Of a stretch of 64,000 nucleotides of DNA, positions 7,506-16,373 are shown piece after piece (the first letter of the stretch is position 1; every line of letters begins with the position of its first letter). A program made the position numbers and the translations under genes. The notes beneath the pieces were generated by a model, which saw only the letters and a list, made by a program, of their open reading frames with translations, was not told the DNA's origin and did no database searches. The DNA comes from Salinivirgaceae bacterium (GTDB lineage Bacteria; Bacteroidota; Bacteroidia; Bacteroidales; Salinivirgaceae). Location: NCBI GenBank assembly GCA_027858775.1, contig JAQICA010000028.1:1-64000 (forward strand), written 5' to 3'.

Positions 7506-8672
7506 ATGCTTAATATCGCACTATTTGGACCTCCCGGAGCAGGAAAAGGAACTCAATCAAAGTTATTGATAGATAAGTATAACCTGTTTTATATTTCTAC
7601 CGGAGATCTGCTCCGAAATGAAATTGCTCAAGAGACTAAACTTGGACTGGAAGCAAAAAATATTATTGCTTCAGGTGGTTTGGTTCCTGATGAAATAATT
7701 GTACAGATTATTGAAAAAACCATTACAGAGAATCCGGAATCCAAAGGCTTTTTGTTTGATGGTTTTCCGCGAACGTATGTGCAGGCCTATATTTTAGAAG
7801 GATTAATGATTAGGCTTAATACTTCATTAAACTGCTTATTCAGTCTTGAATTAGATGAAGAAGAATCAGTTAAAAGGCTTTTAGAACGGGGAAAGACTTC
7901 TGGTCGTAGCGATGATAATGAGGAGGTTATTCGAAATAGATTGAAAGAATATTACGATAAAACACTACCGGTACTTCAGTTTTTTAAAGATAAAGGCATT
8001 CACTATTCCATCAATGGAGCAAATAGTATCGAGAAAGTAAATAAAGATATTTCAAAAATATTGCAAAATGAGTTAAGTAAAAGCTTATTGAATATTGTTC
8101 TTTTTGGTCACCCGGGTTCAGGAAGAGGATCGCAAGGGATGGCTTTGGCCCAAAAATATGGATTAGAGTATGTGTCGACCGGCAAAATGCTTGAACGGGA
8201 AATTGAAAAAGGAACAGAAACCGGTAAACGAATAAAAGATCTTTATGAGAACGGTCAATTGGTTCCCGATGAAATAGTGGTTCAAATAATTGAGGAGAAA
8301 ATAGAGAACTCGAAAGGAATTAAAGGGTTTATTTTTAAAGGTTTTCCACGTACACTGGTGCAGTCGTATATATTGGATGGATTACTCAAAAAACACGGTT
8401 CAGCCATATCTGAGATTATTGAAATAGAAGTTCCAACGCTTGATCTTATTTCACGTTTGGATGCACGAAGCAAAACGGATCGTTGCATGCCTTACGATAA
8501 CAGTACTACAAAAATTGTAAAGCGTTTGCAAGAGCATGAAACAAAAACGGTTCCCGTGATTGAAAAATATAACCAACAACATGGCGTAAAGAAAATCGAT
8601 GGAATGGGAACTTTCGAAGAAGTATTTGAGAGACTTTCAAACGTAATTGAAAGAGGATTTAGAAAAATTTAA
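7506..8672 (+). CDS. Tandem-domain adenylate kinase (N-terminal domain canonical, C-terminal domain degenerate)
   Basis: Domain 1: MLNIALFGPPGAGKGTQSK, DGFPRT. Domain 2: LLNIVLFGHPGSGRGSQG, FKGFPRT. Start at 7506 preferred over 7458 because the P-loop N-terminus begins there. Confidence 0.85.
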   Translation: MLNIALFGPPGAGKGTQSKLLIDKYNLFYISTGDLLRNEIAQETKLGLEAKNIIASGGLVPDEIIVQIIEKTITENPESKGFLFDGFPRTYVQAYILEGLMIRLNTSLNCLFSLELDEEESVKRLLERGKTSGRSDDNEEVIRNRLKEYYDKTLPVLQFFKDKGIHYSINGANSIEKVNKDISKILQNELSKSLLNIVLFGHPGSGRGSQGMALAQKYGLEYVSTGKMLEREIEKGTETGKRIKDLYENGQLVPDEIVVQIIEEKIENSKGIKGFIFKGFPRTLVQSYILDGLLKKHGSAISEIIEIEVPTLDLISRLDARSKTDRCMPYDNSTTKIVKRLQEHETKTVPVIEKYNQQHGVKKIDGMGTFEEVFERLSNVIERGFRKI

Positions 8673-8732
8673 GTCAATACAATAAACCTTTTAAGGGACG
8701 AAAGGAATTTGATATTTATTATTGGCTCCTAA

Positions 8733-8888
8733 TTCTACTTTGACACATTTAGACAAATTGTCAAAAACAACCCGAATTTGCCTTATGTCCAAAAGGGAAC
8801 GGGTTGATTTTTCGGCTTTCGCCCTTTAGGGTCGGGGCAAAAAAAAAAGGCGAAAAATCAAATTTGAGGTTAATCTGTCAAAGTAGAA
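8733..8888. mobile_element. MITE-like non-autonomous element, 156 bp
   Basis: Perfect 13-bp TIRs TTCTACTTTGACA (8733-8745) / TGTCAAAGTAGAA (8876-8888), flanked by CTAA direct repeats (8729-8732 and 8889-8892). Internal inverted repeats CAACCCG/CGGGTTG and TGATTTTTCG/CGAAAAATCA. Confidence 0.75.
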
Positions 8889-8935
8889 CTAAGCTGATAA
8901 TTTTAAAATCGTGTTGTCCTCAAATACTGTATCGG

Positions 8936-9001
8936 GGTTGTCTGAAAAGTAAGTAAAGCCAGATTTTCAAATTGAATAAACAAAGTACTTTTTAGACAAC
9001 C
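8936..9001. repeat. 66-bp inverted-repeat element, possible second MITE or IS end pair
   Basis: GGTTGTCTGAAAAGTA (8936-8951) / TACTTTTTAGACAACC (8986-9001), 15/16 complementary. Confidence 0.6.
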
Positions 9002-9038
9002 TCATTATTGTGTATATTAAAATGTAAGGAGATGAAAG

Positions 9039-10499
9039 ATGATTGATGAAAATGTAAAAATACATGATAAGTTTTCAGTAGAAATTAAACTTGGTTATGG
9101 GACAAAAAGGAGTAAGAAAATTAATGATCATATCATTAAAACATGGTTTTTTATTCCTTATAGTCTTGATATAAATCGATACACCTACGATAAAAGTGAT
9201 TTTTACAGCGATTTAAAAACAAATCTTCGGCTTACAACACCTGTTTATTTATTAAGAGATATAGCAAAAGGAGAAGACTCACCCTTTAATTTTCTGGAAA
9301 AATCATTTGAAGAGCTTTCCATTAAGCCAATCAGAAGGAATAGAGATGAATATGAATATCAGCTGAAAATGTTTCATTCCATTCTAAAAAGCTCATTGCG
9401 GAACGAGATAGAGCATATTATAAAGAACCAAGTTGAAGAAGATCGGGAATATCTGATTACTGGCTATGTCAATTATATTCAAGAAATTGTTGATAGATTC
9501 CGAAAATTGCGGCGATTAATAAATACCCCAACTGTTCAAAAAAAGCTTATGAACTATTATCTGTTATCGGACGAGTTTATGAGCAACCTTATAGAGCAAA
9601 ACACTTTTAAACTATTGAATAGCTTAGAAAAGAACTTTCATACTGAGTATAAAAGCACCAAACACTTACTAATTGGATTAATAAAGAGTGAGAGATCGTA
9701 TAAGAAAAGCAAAGGCTATTTAGTTGTAAAAAAAGAGTCGCCTGATAATAATAGCGAAGTAATTTATCGATGGGGAGTATTGAAAAAATATTTTGAAAGC
9801 CGCTTATATCTTGAATCCCGAAAGAGAAAAGACGGTGTGTTCTTCGAACAGATGCTTTATAGTGTGGCAGCCGGGTTGGCAATGGTTTTTGCCACAGTCA
9901 TTGCTTTTGCGGTTCAGTCTAAGTATGGGAATTTTTCAATACCGCTTTTTATTGCCCTGGTAATAAGCTATATGTTTAAAGATCGAATTAAAGAACTTAT
10001 GCGTTTTTATTTGGCAGGAAAATTAAAAAACAGGCTATTTGACCATAAGACTACAATTAGGGTTAAGGAAAATAAAATTGGGTGGTCCAAAGAGAGTTTC
10101 GATTTTCTTCCTGAAGATAAGGTTTCAAAAAGCGTGTTAAAGCTGAGAAACAGATCACAAATAATGGAAATTGAGCAAGAAAGTGCCAATGAGCAAATTC
10201 TGTTGTATCGAAAAAATATGAGAATAAACCGGCAGAAGCTCAATAAGAATTATAAACATTATGAAATTACCGGGGTAAATGATATCATTCGTTTTAATGT
10301 ATCACGATTTATTAAAAACATGGATAATCCGGAAGTACCGGCATATGTGTTAAGTGATAAAAATTGCGTGAATATTAAAGGCGATAAATATTATTATATC
10401 AATATGATAATGAAATTTCAAAACGAAGGAAATTCATATTATGGAAGATACCGAATTACTTTTAATAGAAATGGTATAAAAAAGGTGGAGAAACTATAA
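9039..10499 (+). CDS. Hypothetical membrane protein with central hydrophobic segments
   Basis: 486 aa ORF; hydrophobic SVAAGLAMVFATVIAFAVQ and FSIPLFIALVISYMF, charged soluble flanks. Confidence 0.75.
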   Translation: MIDENVKIHDKFSVEIKLGYGTKRSKKINDHIIKTWFFIPYSLDINRYTYDKSDFYSDLKTNLRLTTPVYLLRDIAKGEDSPFNFLEKSFEELSIKPIRRNRDEYEYQLKMFHSILKSSLRNEIEHIIKNQVEEDREYLITGYVNYIQEIVDRFRKLRRLINTPTVQKKLMNYYLLSDEFMSNLIEQNTFKLLNSLEKNFHTEYKSTKHLLIGLIKSERSYKKSKGYLVVKKESPDNNSEVIYRWGVLKKYFESRLYLESRKRKDGVFFEQMLYSVAAGLAMVFATVIAFAVQSKYGNFSIPLFIALVISYMFKDRIKELMRFYLAGKLKNRLFDHKTTIRVKENKIGWSKESFDFLPEDKVSKSVLKLRNRSQIMEIEQESANEQILLYRKNMRINRQKLNKNYKHYEITGVNDIIRFNVSRFIKNMDNPEVPAYVLSDKNCVNIKGDKYYYINMIMKFQNEGNSYYGRYRITFNRNGIKKVEKL

Positions 10500-10664
10500 G
10501 TGCCCGCACAAAAACTACCTGTTTTTTGGTGTGTCCCAGTAATAAAACTTCAAGAACCTGGCGTTTATATAAAATAAGACAACGAGGTGTTTTTTTATCT
10601 TTTACTCATTGTGCTAAATTACGTTTGGCCAGATTTATGTACTTTTGCATAAAATTTTGAAATT

Positions 10665-11774
10665 ATGTTCTCAACAGATATGCTCACCGATACACTTCAA
10701 CAGTTGATTGGTAATAAAACCCCCGATAAAACTGTACTTGCCCGTCTTATTGGCGCTCAGGGCGATGAGGCGGTTCAGTTACGCAGTTTTGCCAACGATA
10801 TTAAGCAGCAGCGCCTTGGAAATTACGTCTACTTTCGTGGCCTTACCGAATTTTCGAACAAATGCTCAAAAAACTGTTATTACTGTGGCATACGTGCCGG
10901 TAACAAGCATGTGGATCGTTACGATTTGTCCGATAGCGATATTTTAGACGCTGTACGATTTGCCCACGAACACAAATATGGTTCTGTAGTACTCCAGGCC
11001 GGCGAACGAAGCGATAAAGCCTTTGTGGATCGCGTCGATGGGTTGCTACGGAAAATAAAGCAACTATCAAATAACGAGCTTGGCATAACCTTATCGTTGG
11101 GCGAACAGTCGCCCGAAACGTTCCAGCGCTGGTTCGAAAGCGGAGCGCACCGTTACTTGCTGCGCATTGAAAGTTCCAATAAAGAACTGTACTATAAAAT
11201 CCATCCGGAAAACGACAAACATAGCTACGACAAGCGCTTGAAAGCTCTCTACGACCTTAAAGATGCCGGATACCAGGTTGGTACAGGTATAATGATTGGG
11301 TTGCCGTTTCAAACTCGTCACGATCTGGTCGACGATTTGCTTTTTATGCAAAACTTCGACATCGATATGGTGGGTATGGGGCCATATATTGAGCATACCG
11401 AAACGCCGCTTTATAAATTCAAAGATCAGCTGTTGCCACTAAACGAACGGTTTCAAATGGCTATTAATATGATTAGCTTGCTGCGCATTCTTATGCCCGA
11501 TATTAATATTGCCTCTGCCACGGCATTGCAAGCCATCGATCCTATGGGGCGGGAAAAGGCGCTAAAAGCCGGGGCAAACGTAATTATGCCAAATGTTACG
11601 CCGGGCATGTATCGCAACAGCTATAAACTATACGAAAATAAACCCTGTACAGACGAGGAAGCCTCCGATTGTGTGAGCTGTTTAGAAATGCGTATCGGTC
11701 TTACAGGAAATAAAGTTGGCTATGGCCAATGGGGCGATTCTCAGCATTTTCGTCAGCGAAAAGGCGAAAAATAG
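10665..11774 (+). CDS. hydE: [FeFe] hydrogenase maturase HydE-like radical SAM protein
   Basis: CSKNCYYCGIR (CX3CX2C radical SAM motif) with HydE-like context NYVYFRGLTEFSNKC, LQAGERSD, MVGMGPYIEHTETPL. Confidence 0.85.
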   Translation: MFSTDMLTDTLQQLIGNKTPDKTVLARLIGAQGDEAVQLRSFANDIKQQRLGNYVYFRGLTEFSNKCSKNCYYCGIRAGNKHVDRYDLSDSDILDAVRFAHEHKYGSVVLQAGERSDKAFVDRVDGLLRKIKQLSNNELGITLSLGEQSPETFQRWFESGAHRYLLRIESSNKELYYKIHPENDKHSYDKRLKALYDLKDAGYQVGTGIMIGLPFQTRHDLVDDLLFMQNFDIDMVGMGPYIEHTETPLYKFKDQLLPLNERFQMAINMISLLRILMPDINIASATALQAIDPMGREKALKAGANVIMPNVTPGMYRNSYKLYENKPCTDEEASDCVSCLEMRIGLTGNKVGYGQWGDSQHFRQRKGEK

Positions 11775-11881
11775 ACGTGATTTAACTGTCGGGTAGTGTT
11801 TTTTAGGCTTAGAATCATACTTTTTTACTTTGATTTTTGGAATGTAAATTGTATATTGATTAATCAAAATATATAGATATT

Positions 11882-12139
11882 ATGATTGATAAAAACATTT
11901 CAATAGAAGATTTAGTAGACACTGTGCCCGGTTCTGTGCGTTATATGATGGATCAGGGAATTAAGTGTATTGCTTGTGGCGAGCCTATTTGGGGAACCCT
12001 TGAAGAGGCTGCCAAAGAAAAAGGTTTCGACGATGCTGCTATCGGCAAATTTCTTGAAGATTTGAACAATTTACAGCAAAACCCACCCGAAGATCCTGCC
12101 AAAGGGAAACGAATCGACACAAAAAACATGAACGATTAG
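11882..12139 (+). CDS. DUF1858-like small protein
   Basis: ISIEDLVDTVPGSVRYMMDQGIKCIACGEPIWGTLEEAAKEKGFDD. Confidence 0.75.
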   Translation: MIDKNISIEDLVDTVPGSVRYMMDQGIKCIACGEPIWGTLEEAAKEKGFDDAAIGKFLEDLNNLQQNPPEDPAKGKRIDTKNMND

Positions 12140-12294
12140 AAGGGCGTTTGGTAATATTGTCAGTATTACTTATCGGGGTTTAATGCGTTTTTGTACCTTT
12201 GCTTAGGGATTGTAATGAAATACGCAGGCCGTTTTAACGAAATTATTTCGGCACAATCTCTTAGTTGGCAGAAATCCATAAAATCCCGTAAAAC

Positions 12295-12723
12295 ATGAAC
12301 TACAGAGCAGTATCAATTTTTCACATTGTGTTTTATACGCACCAGTTGGAGCCGGTTTTGACCGGATCTGGTGAAAAGCTTTTTTACGCTTTTTTGGATA
12401 CGCATCTTAAAAAGAAAAATTGTCAGGTGTATGGCATCAATGGTACTGCCGATCATGTGCACATGCTTGTGGAAGTCTCTCCGTTAATTCCGCTCAGTGC
12501 ATTGCTGAAAAATATTGATGAATCAAGCACGGAATTTATTGAAGAGAGTCGCATTTTCAGCGACTTTGAAGGATGGAAAAATGAAGCGCTGGCCTTTTCG
12601 ACCTCGTTTAAAGACCGGGAAAAAATGATTGCTTTTATCGACGAGCAAAAAACCTATCATAAAAACCATTCAACGCAAAGTGAGTTCGATCTCATCCTGA
12701 AAAGTCACGATGTGGCTCAGTAA
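12295..12723 (+). CDS. Y1/IS200-like (RAYT-type) transposase with apparent Tyr-to-Phe replacement
   Basis: NGTADHVHMLVEVSP (HUH motif) plus the C-terminal helix segment MIAFIDEQKTYHKNHS, where Y1 enzymes usually read YIxxQ. Confidence 0.8.
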   Translation: MNYRAVSIFHIVFYTHQLEPVLTGSGEKLFYAFLDTHLKKKNCQVYGINGTADHVHMLVEVSPLIPLSALLKNIDESSTEFIEESRIFSDFEGWKNEALAFSTSFKDREKMIAFIDEQKTYHKNHSTQSEFDLILKSHDVAQ

Positions 12724-12755
12724 TTCGGGCGCAATTGGGACTCAGATAACTTCAA

Positions 12756-12775
12756 AAAATGAAATATTTCATTTT
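12756..12775. repeat. 20-bp perfect palindrome AAAATGAAATATTTCATTTT
   Basis: Direct reading; lies 33 bp after the stop of the Y1 transposase-like gene. Confidence 0.8.
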
Positions 12776-13360
12776 GGATGCCTTTTTTGTGGCCGATTTA
12801 AGCGACCTTCCATTCTTTTACAAATTGAAAATCCCAACATAGTGAAGCTTTTCCAATTTATTGGGATTAGCTGAACATGATCGGGGATAAATTGAAAAAA
12901 CTTGATAATACTGGCATGTTAATCGATTCTTTACAAGGTTACTATGCATTATCTCAAACAGTTTAAATCAAAAGAAATTGATTTTAAAGGTTGGCTTGAG
13001 CTCACAAGTTCGGTTCAATTTGCCTTTGGCCATTTGCTCCAGGAAGGAAGGTGCCCGCTTAAAATACTTATGTCAATCCCTCCAATCTGATGATGTTTTG
13101 GTGATTTGAGTATCTGCCTGGTGCGGGCTGGCCTGATCAAATTGGCGGGCTAGCGTAGGAGTGAATGTTCAATGAATATAAATGACATAAAAGAGGCTTG
13201 TTCAGCTTTTATATGTCATTTAATTTATTGAATAGAGCGGGTTGATGCGTAATTTGATCTTGAATTTTTTGCAACTTTTTTTTTCAAGAAAAAAAGTTTG
13301 GTGAAAAAAGTCCACAACTTTCTCAACTGATCCCGTTCTTCAGGTGTGGGTTAGGTATGA

Positions 13361-13391
13361 AAAAAGCCACGCATCGTTTGATGCATGGCTT
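13361..13391 (-). terminator. Rho-independent terminator for the 13422-14276 gene
   Basis: AAGCCACGCATC-GTTT-GATGCATGGCTT stem (11/12) followed on the minus strand by a T-run. Confidence 0.75.
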
Positions 13392-13421
13392 ATTGAAATA
13401 TTGTATTGTAAAAGGTTAAGC

Positions 13422-14276
13422 CTATTCAGGGCCTGCAATGCGTAATTCGCCGTTTATCCATTCTCCTTCGTTTTCAATGGTTTCAATTGCGCTTTTGGGC
13501 ATTACAATAGTGCTTGTGGTTAGCTTGTCGAATTTGAAGGTTTTACTTAGTTCGTCATTTACAATAATGTCGAATTTTTGTGCCTTCAGGTAACCGTAGT
13601 CTTTTAGTTCTTTAAACTGCTGCTCGTCGACGTTTATGGTGTAAAACGATGCACTTATCTTCTGTACCTCTTCCTCTTCTTCTACCATTAAAAAGTCAGG
13701 AACTTCACCCTGGTCTTCGTTTTGGATTTTGTAGAGTTCTCTGCGCACAAATACTCTAACGTAGTTGTCGAACTTCGGATCCTGGAAAATAATGTAATTT
13801 TCGCCAATAGTTTTGGCTGTGGTTTCGTACTGCCTTACTTCCAGTGGCCGGCACCCATTCCCCGGAACCTGGGCACAGTTCACCGGTTCTTGTTCACCGG
13901 TTTTTAAATCAATTTTTAAAAATTCATTTTTGTATACATCTGTGTTGGCATACAAGTAGTTGCCGTCCACATCAAAGGTACTGTTGTAAAGTTCAATACG
14001 TTTTGCTTCAATTCTTAGCTCTTGTACAGGTTGCCAAGTATACAATCTATAAATGTAGAGGTGAATATACCGATAACTGCTGGCTGCAAAGGTCATGGCC
14101 AGATAGTTGTTGTACTTGTCGACCTTTACTTCCAAAAGCTTACTTCTTTTATGCGAAGGTCCTTTAATTCGAATTTCGAACCTGTAATCGGAAAGTTCCT
14201 CCTGCATGCTTTGTCCGCAGGCGGATTGAACACCGATTCCGATTAATAGAATAAAAATGAATAGTAACCTTTGCAT
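13422..14276 (-). CDS. Exported hypothetical protein, possible 6-bladed beta-propeller-like
   Basis: N-terminal signal peptide MQRLLFIFILLIGIGVQSACGQ. Confidence 0.7.
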   Translation of the reverse strand: MQRLLFIFILLIGIGVQSACGQSMQEELSDYRFEIRIKGPSHKRSKLLEVKVDKYNNYLAMTFAASSYRYIHLYIYRLYTWQPVQELRIEAKRIELYNSTFDVDGNYLYANTDVYKNEFLKIDLKTGEQEPVNCAQVPGNGCRPLEVRQYETTAKTIGENYIIFQDPKFDNYVRVFVRRELYKIQNEDQGEVPDFLMVEEEEEVQKISASFYTINVDEQQFKELKDYGYLKAQKFDIIVNDELSKTFKFDKLTTSTIVMPKSAIETIENEGEWINGELRIAGPE

Positions 14277-14331
14277 CTTTTTATGGGTTATAGGTTAAAC
14301 GTTAAGTAACTGCAATGAAATGTCATTTCTG

Positions 14332-15882
14332 TTAAAGTTTTTTCAGCAGACTGGTCATCGATACTTTTTCTTTAAGGATTTGTGGTATTTCATCAATTTT
14401 AATTCGCTGTTGCTCCATGGTATCTCTGTCTCTGAGTGTCACCGTATCATCTTCCAGCGTGTCGTGGTCAATAGTTATGGCATATGGTGTGCCAATGGCA
14501 TCTTGTCTTCTGTAGCGGCGGCCAATGGAATCTTTCTCTTCGTAATGGCATTTGTACTCAAATTTCAGATCGTTTATTATTGCACGTGCTTTATCGGGCA
14601 AACCATCTTTTTTTGTCAATGGCAATACGGCTAACTGCACGGGAGCTAATGCCGCAGGTAATTTTAGCACTATGCGCTGATCAGTTTTTCCATCCTCTTT
14701 TTCGATGGTTTCCTCTTTGTATGCTGCGCTCAATACGGAAAGGAACATCCGGTCTAAACCAATAGATGTTTCCATAACGTATGGAACATAACTTTCGTTG
14801 CGTTCGTTATCGTAATATTGTAGTTTTTTCCCCGAAAACTCCTGATGCTGTTTTAAGTCAAAATCTGTACGTGAGTGAATGCCTTCCAGTTCCTTAAACC
14901 CGAATGGGAAATTGAATTCAATGTCGGTGGCTGCTGTTGCATAGTGTGCAAGCTTATCGTGGTCGTGGAAACGTAACAGCGTTTCATCGTGTCCCAACGT
15001 TTTGTGCCATTTCATACGGCGTTCTTTCCATGTGTCGAACCATTTTTCTTCGGTGCCCGGCTGAATGAAAAATTGCATTTCCATTTGCTCGAATTCCCGC
15101 ATTCTGAAGATAAACTGACGTGCCACAATCTCGTTACGGAATGCCTTGCCAATTTGGGCTATCCCGAAAGGAAGGTTCATTCGACCGGTTTTTTGCACAT
15201 TCAGGTAATTCACAAAAATGCCCTGTGCCGTTTCCGGACGCAGATAAATTGTTGCTGCATCACCATCTACCGAGCCTATTTTTGTGTCGAACATTAGGTT
15301 AAACTGTCGAACATCTGTCCAGTTTTTGGTGCCGCTCACGGGGCAAGCAATTTCTGCATCGATAATAATCTGACGTATTTCTGCCAGGTCGTCCGCTTCG
15401 CCGGCTTTCCTGAACCGATCTAATACACCGTTTATTTTATCCAGGTTTTTTAGTACCCGTGGATTTGTTTCTCTGAATTTCGTTTCGTCAAAGTCGTCTC
15501 CAAACTTCTTCTTTGCTTTTGAAACCTCTTTGTCTACTTTTCCCTCTAATTTCTGGATGTATTCTTCAATAAGTACATCGGCTCGATAGCGTTTTTTCGA
15601 ATCCTTATTATCGATGAGGGGATCGTTAAATGCATCAACGTGGCCGGAGGCTTTCCACACTGTGGGATGCATGAAAATTGCCGAATCGATACCTACGATG
15701 TTTTCGTTGAGCATCACCATAGAGTTCCACCAATATGTTTTTATGTTGTTTTTTAGTTCTGCTCCCAGTTGTCCGTAATCATATACTGCGCTTAAACCAT
15801 CATAAATTTCGCTTCCCGGAAAAATAAATCCATACTCTTTAGCGTGTGATATGATTTTCTTAAATGTATCTTCTTGACTCAT
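14332..15882 (-). CDS. glyS: Glycyl-tRNA synthetase (single-chain, class II)
   Basis: GFIFPGSEIYDGLSAVYDYGQLGAELKNNIKTYWW; LRPETAQGIFVNYLNV; FRNEIVARQFIFRMREFEQMEMQFF. Confidence 0.95.
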   Translation of the reverse strand: MSQEDTFKKIISHAKEYGFIFPGSEIYDGLSAVYDYGQLGAELKNNIKTYWWNSMVMLNENIVGIDSAIFMHPTVWKASGHVDAFNDPLIDNKDSKKRYRADVLIEEYIQKLEGKVDKEVSKAKKKFGDDFDETKFRETNPRVLKNLDKINGVLDRFRKAGEADDLAEIRQIIIDAEIACPVSGTKNWTDVRQFNLMFDTKIGSVDGDAATIYLRPETAQGIFVNYLNVQKTGRMNLPFGIAQIGKAFRNEIVARQFIFRMREFEQMEMQFFIQPGTEEKWFDTWKERRMKWHKTLGHDETLLRFHDHDKLAHYATAATDIEFNFPFGFKELEGIHSRTDFDLKQHQEFSGKKLQYYDNERNESYVPYVMETSIGLDRMFLSVLSAAYKEETIEKEDGKTDQRIVLKLPAALAPVQLAVLPLTKKDGLPDKARAIINDLKFEYKCHYEEKDSIGRRYRRQDAIGTPYAITIDHDTLEDDTVTLRDRDTMEQQRIKIDEIPQILKEKVSMTSLLKKL

Positions 15883-16278
15883 AGTTATATCCTTCTTAAT
15901 TTTGAACGTACAAAAGTAGCTTAAAAATGTGATGTTTCATAATACATTTATGCTTTTCTGTCGGGTCAACAAGGGTTTTCATCAAATCGTATGCCATGGT
16001 TAAATATCCAATTATGGGGTTAACGGTTTAGTAAACTGCTTTCTGTATTTTTAACATACAATACCAACCTTCGTATTCGGAGCCGAAGAACTTGTATTAC
16101 AAATGCGGCAATAATTGATGTGAAATTGAAATTAATTCCTTTGCTGCAAAATCTTATATCTCCTGTAAGGTATTTTATAACTTCAAATCTCTAATTTTGC
16201 CATTATTTGATGGTTTTTTGTTTCTTTTGTAGTGTGAAGAGGTTTGCATCTTTGCTTGCCCAAAGCAGACTAGTTTAA

Positions 16279-16307
16279 ATTTTACTGCCGGAAATCGGCA
16301 GTAAAAT
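16279..16307. promoter_or_regulatory. Hairpin in the nadB upstream region
   Basis: ATTTTACTGCCG-GAAAT-CGGCAGTAAAAT perfect 12-bp stem about 70 bp upstream of the nadB start. Confidence 0.5.
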
Positions 16308-16373
16308 ATAGGGGAGCGAAGACGGACGATATCGAAAATACTTGTCTTTATTAGGTTTTAAAACGTTTCGAAT

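Noticed and set aside
14320-15302. Several + strand ORFs in the glyS region
   Set aside because: Antisense shadows of a clear glycyl-tRNA synthetase gene.
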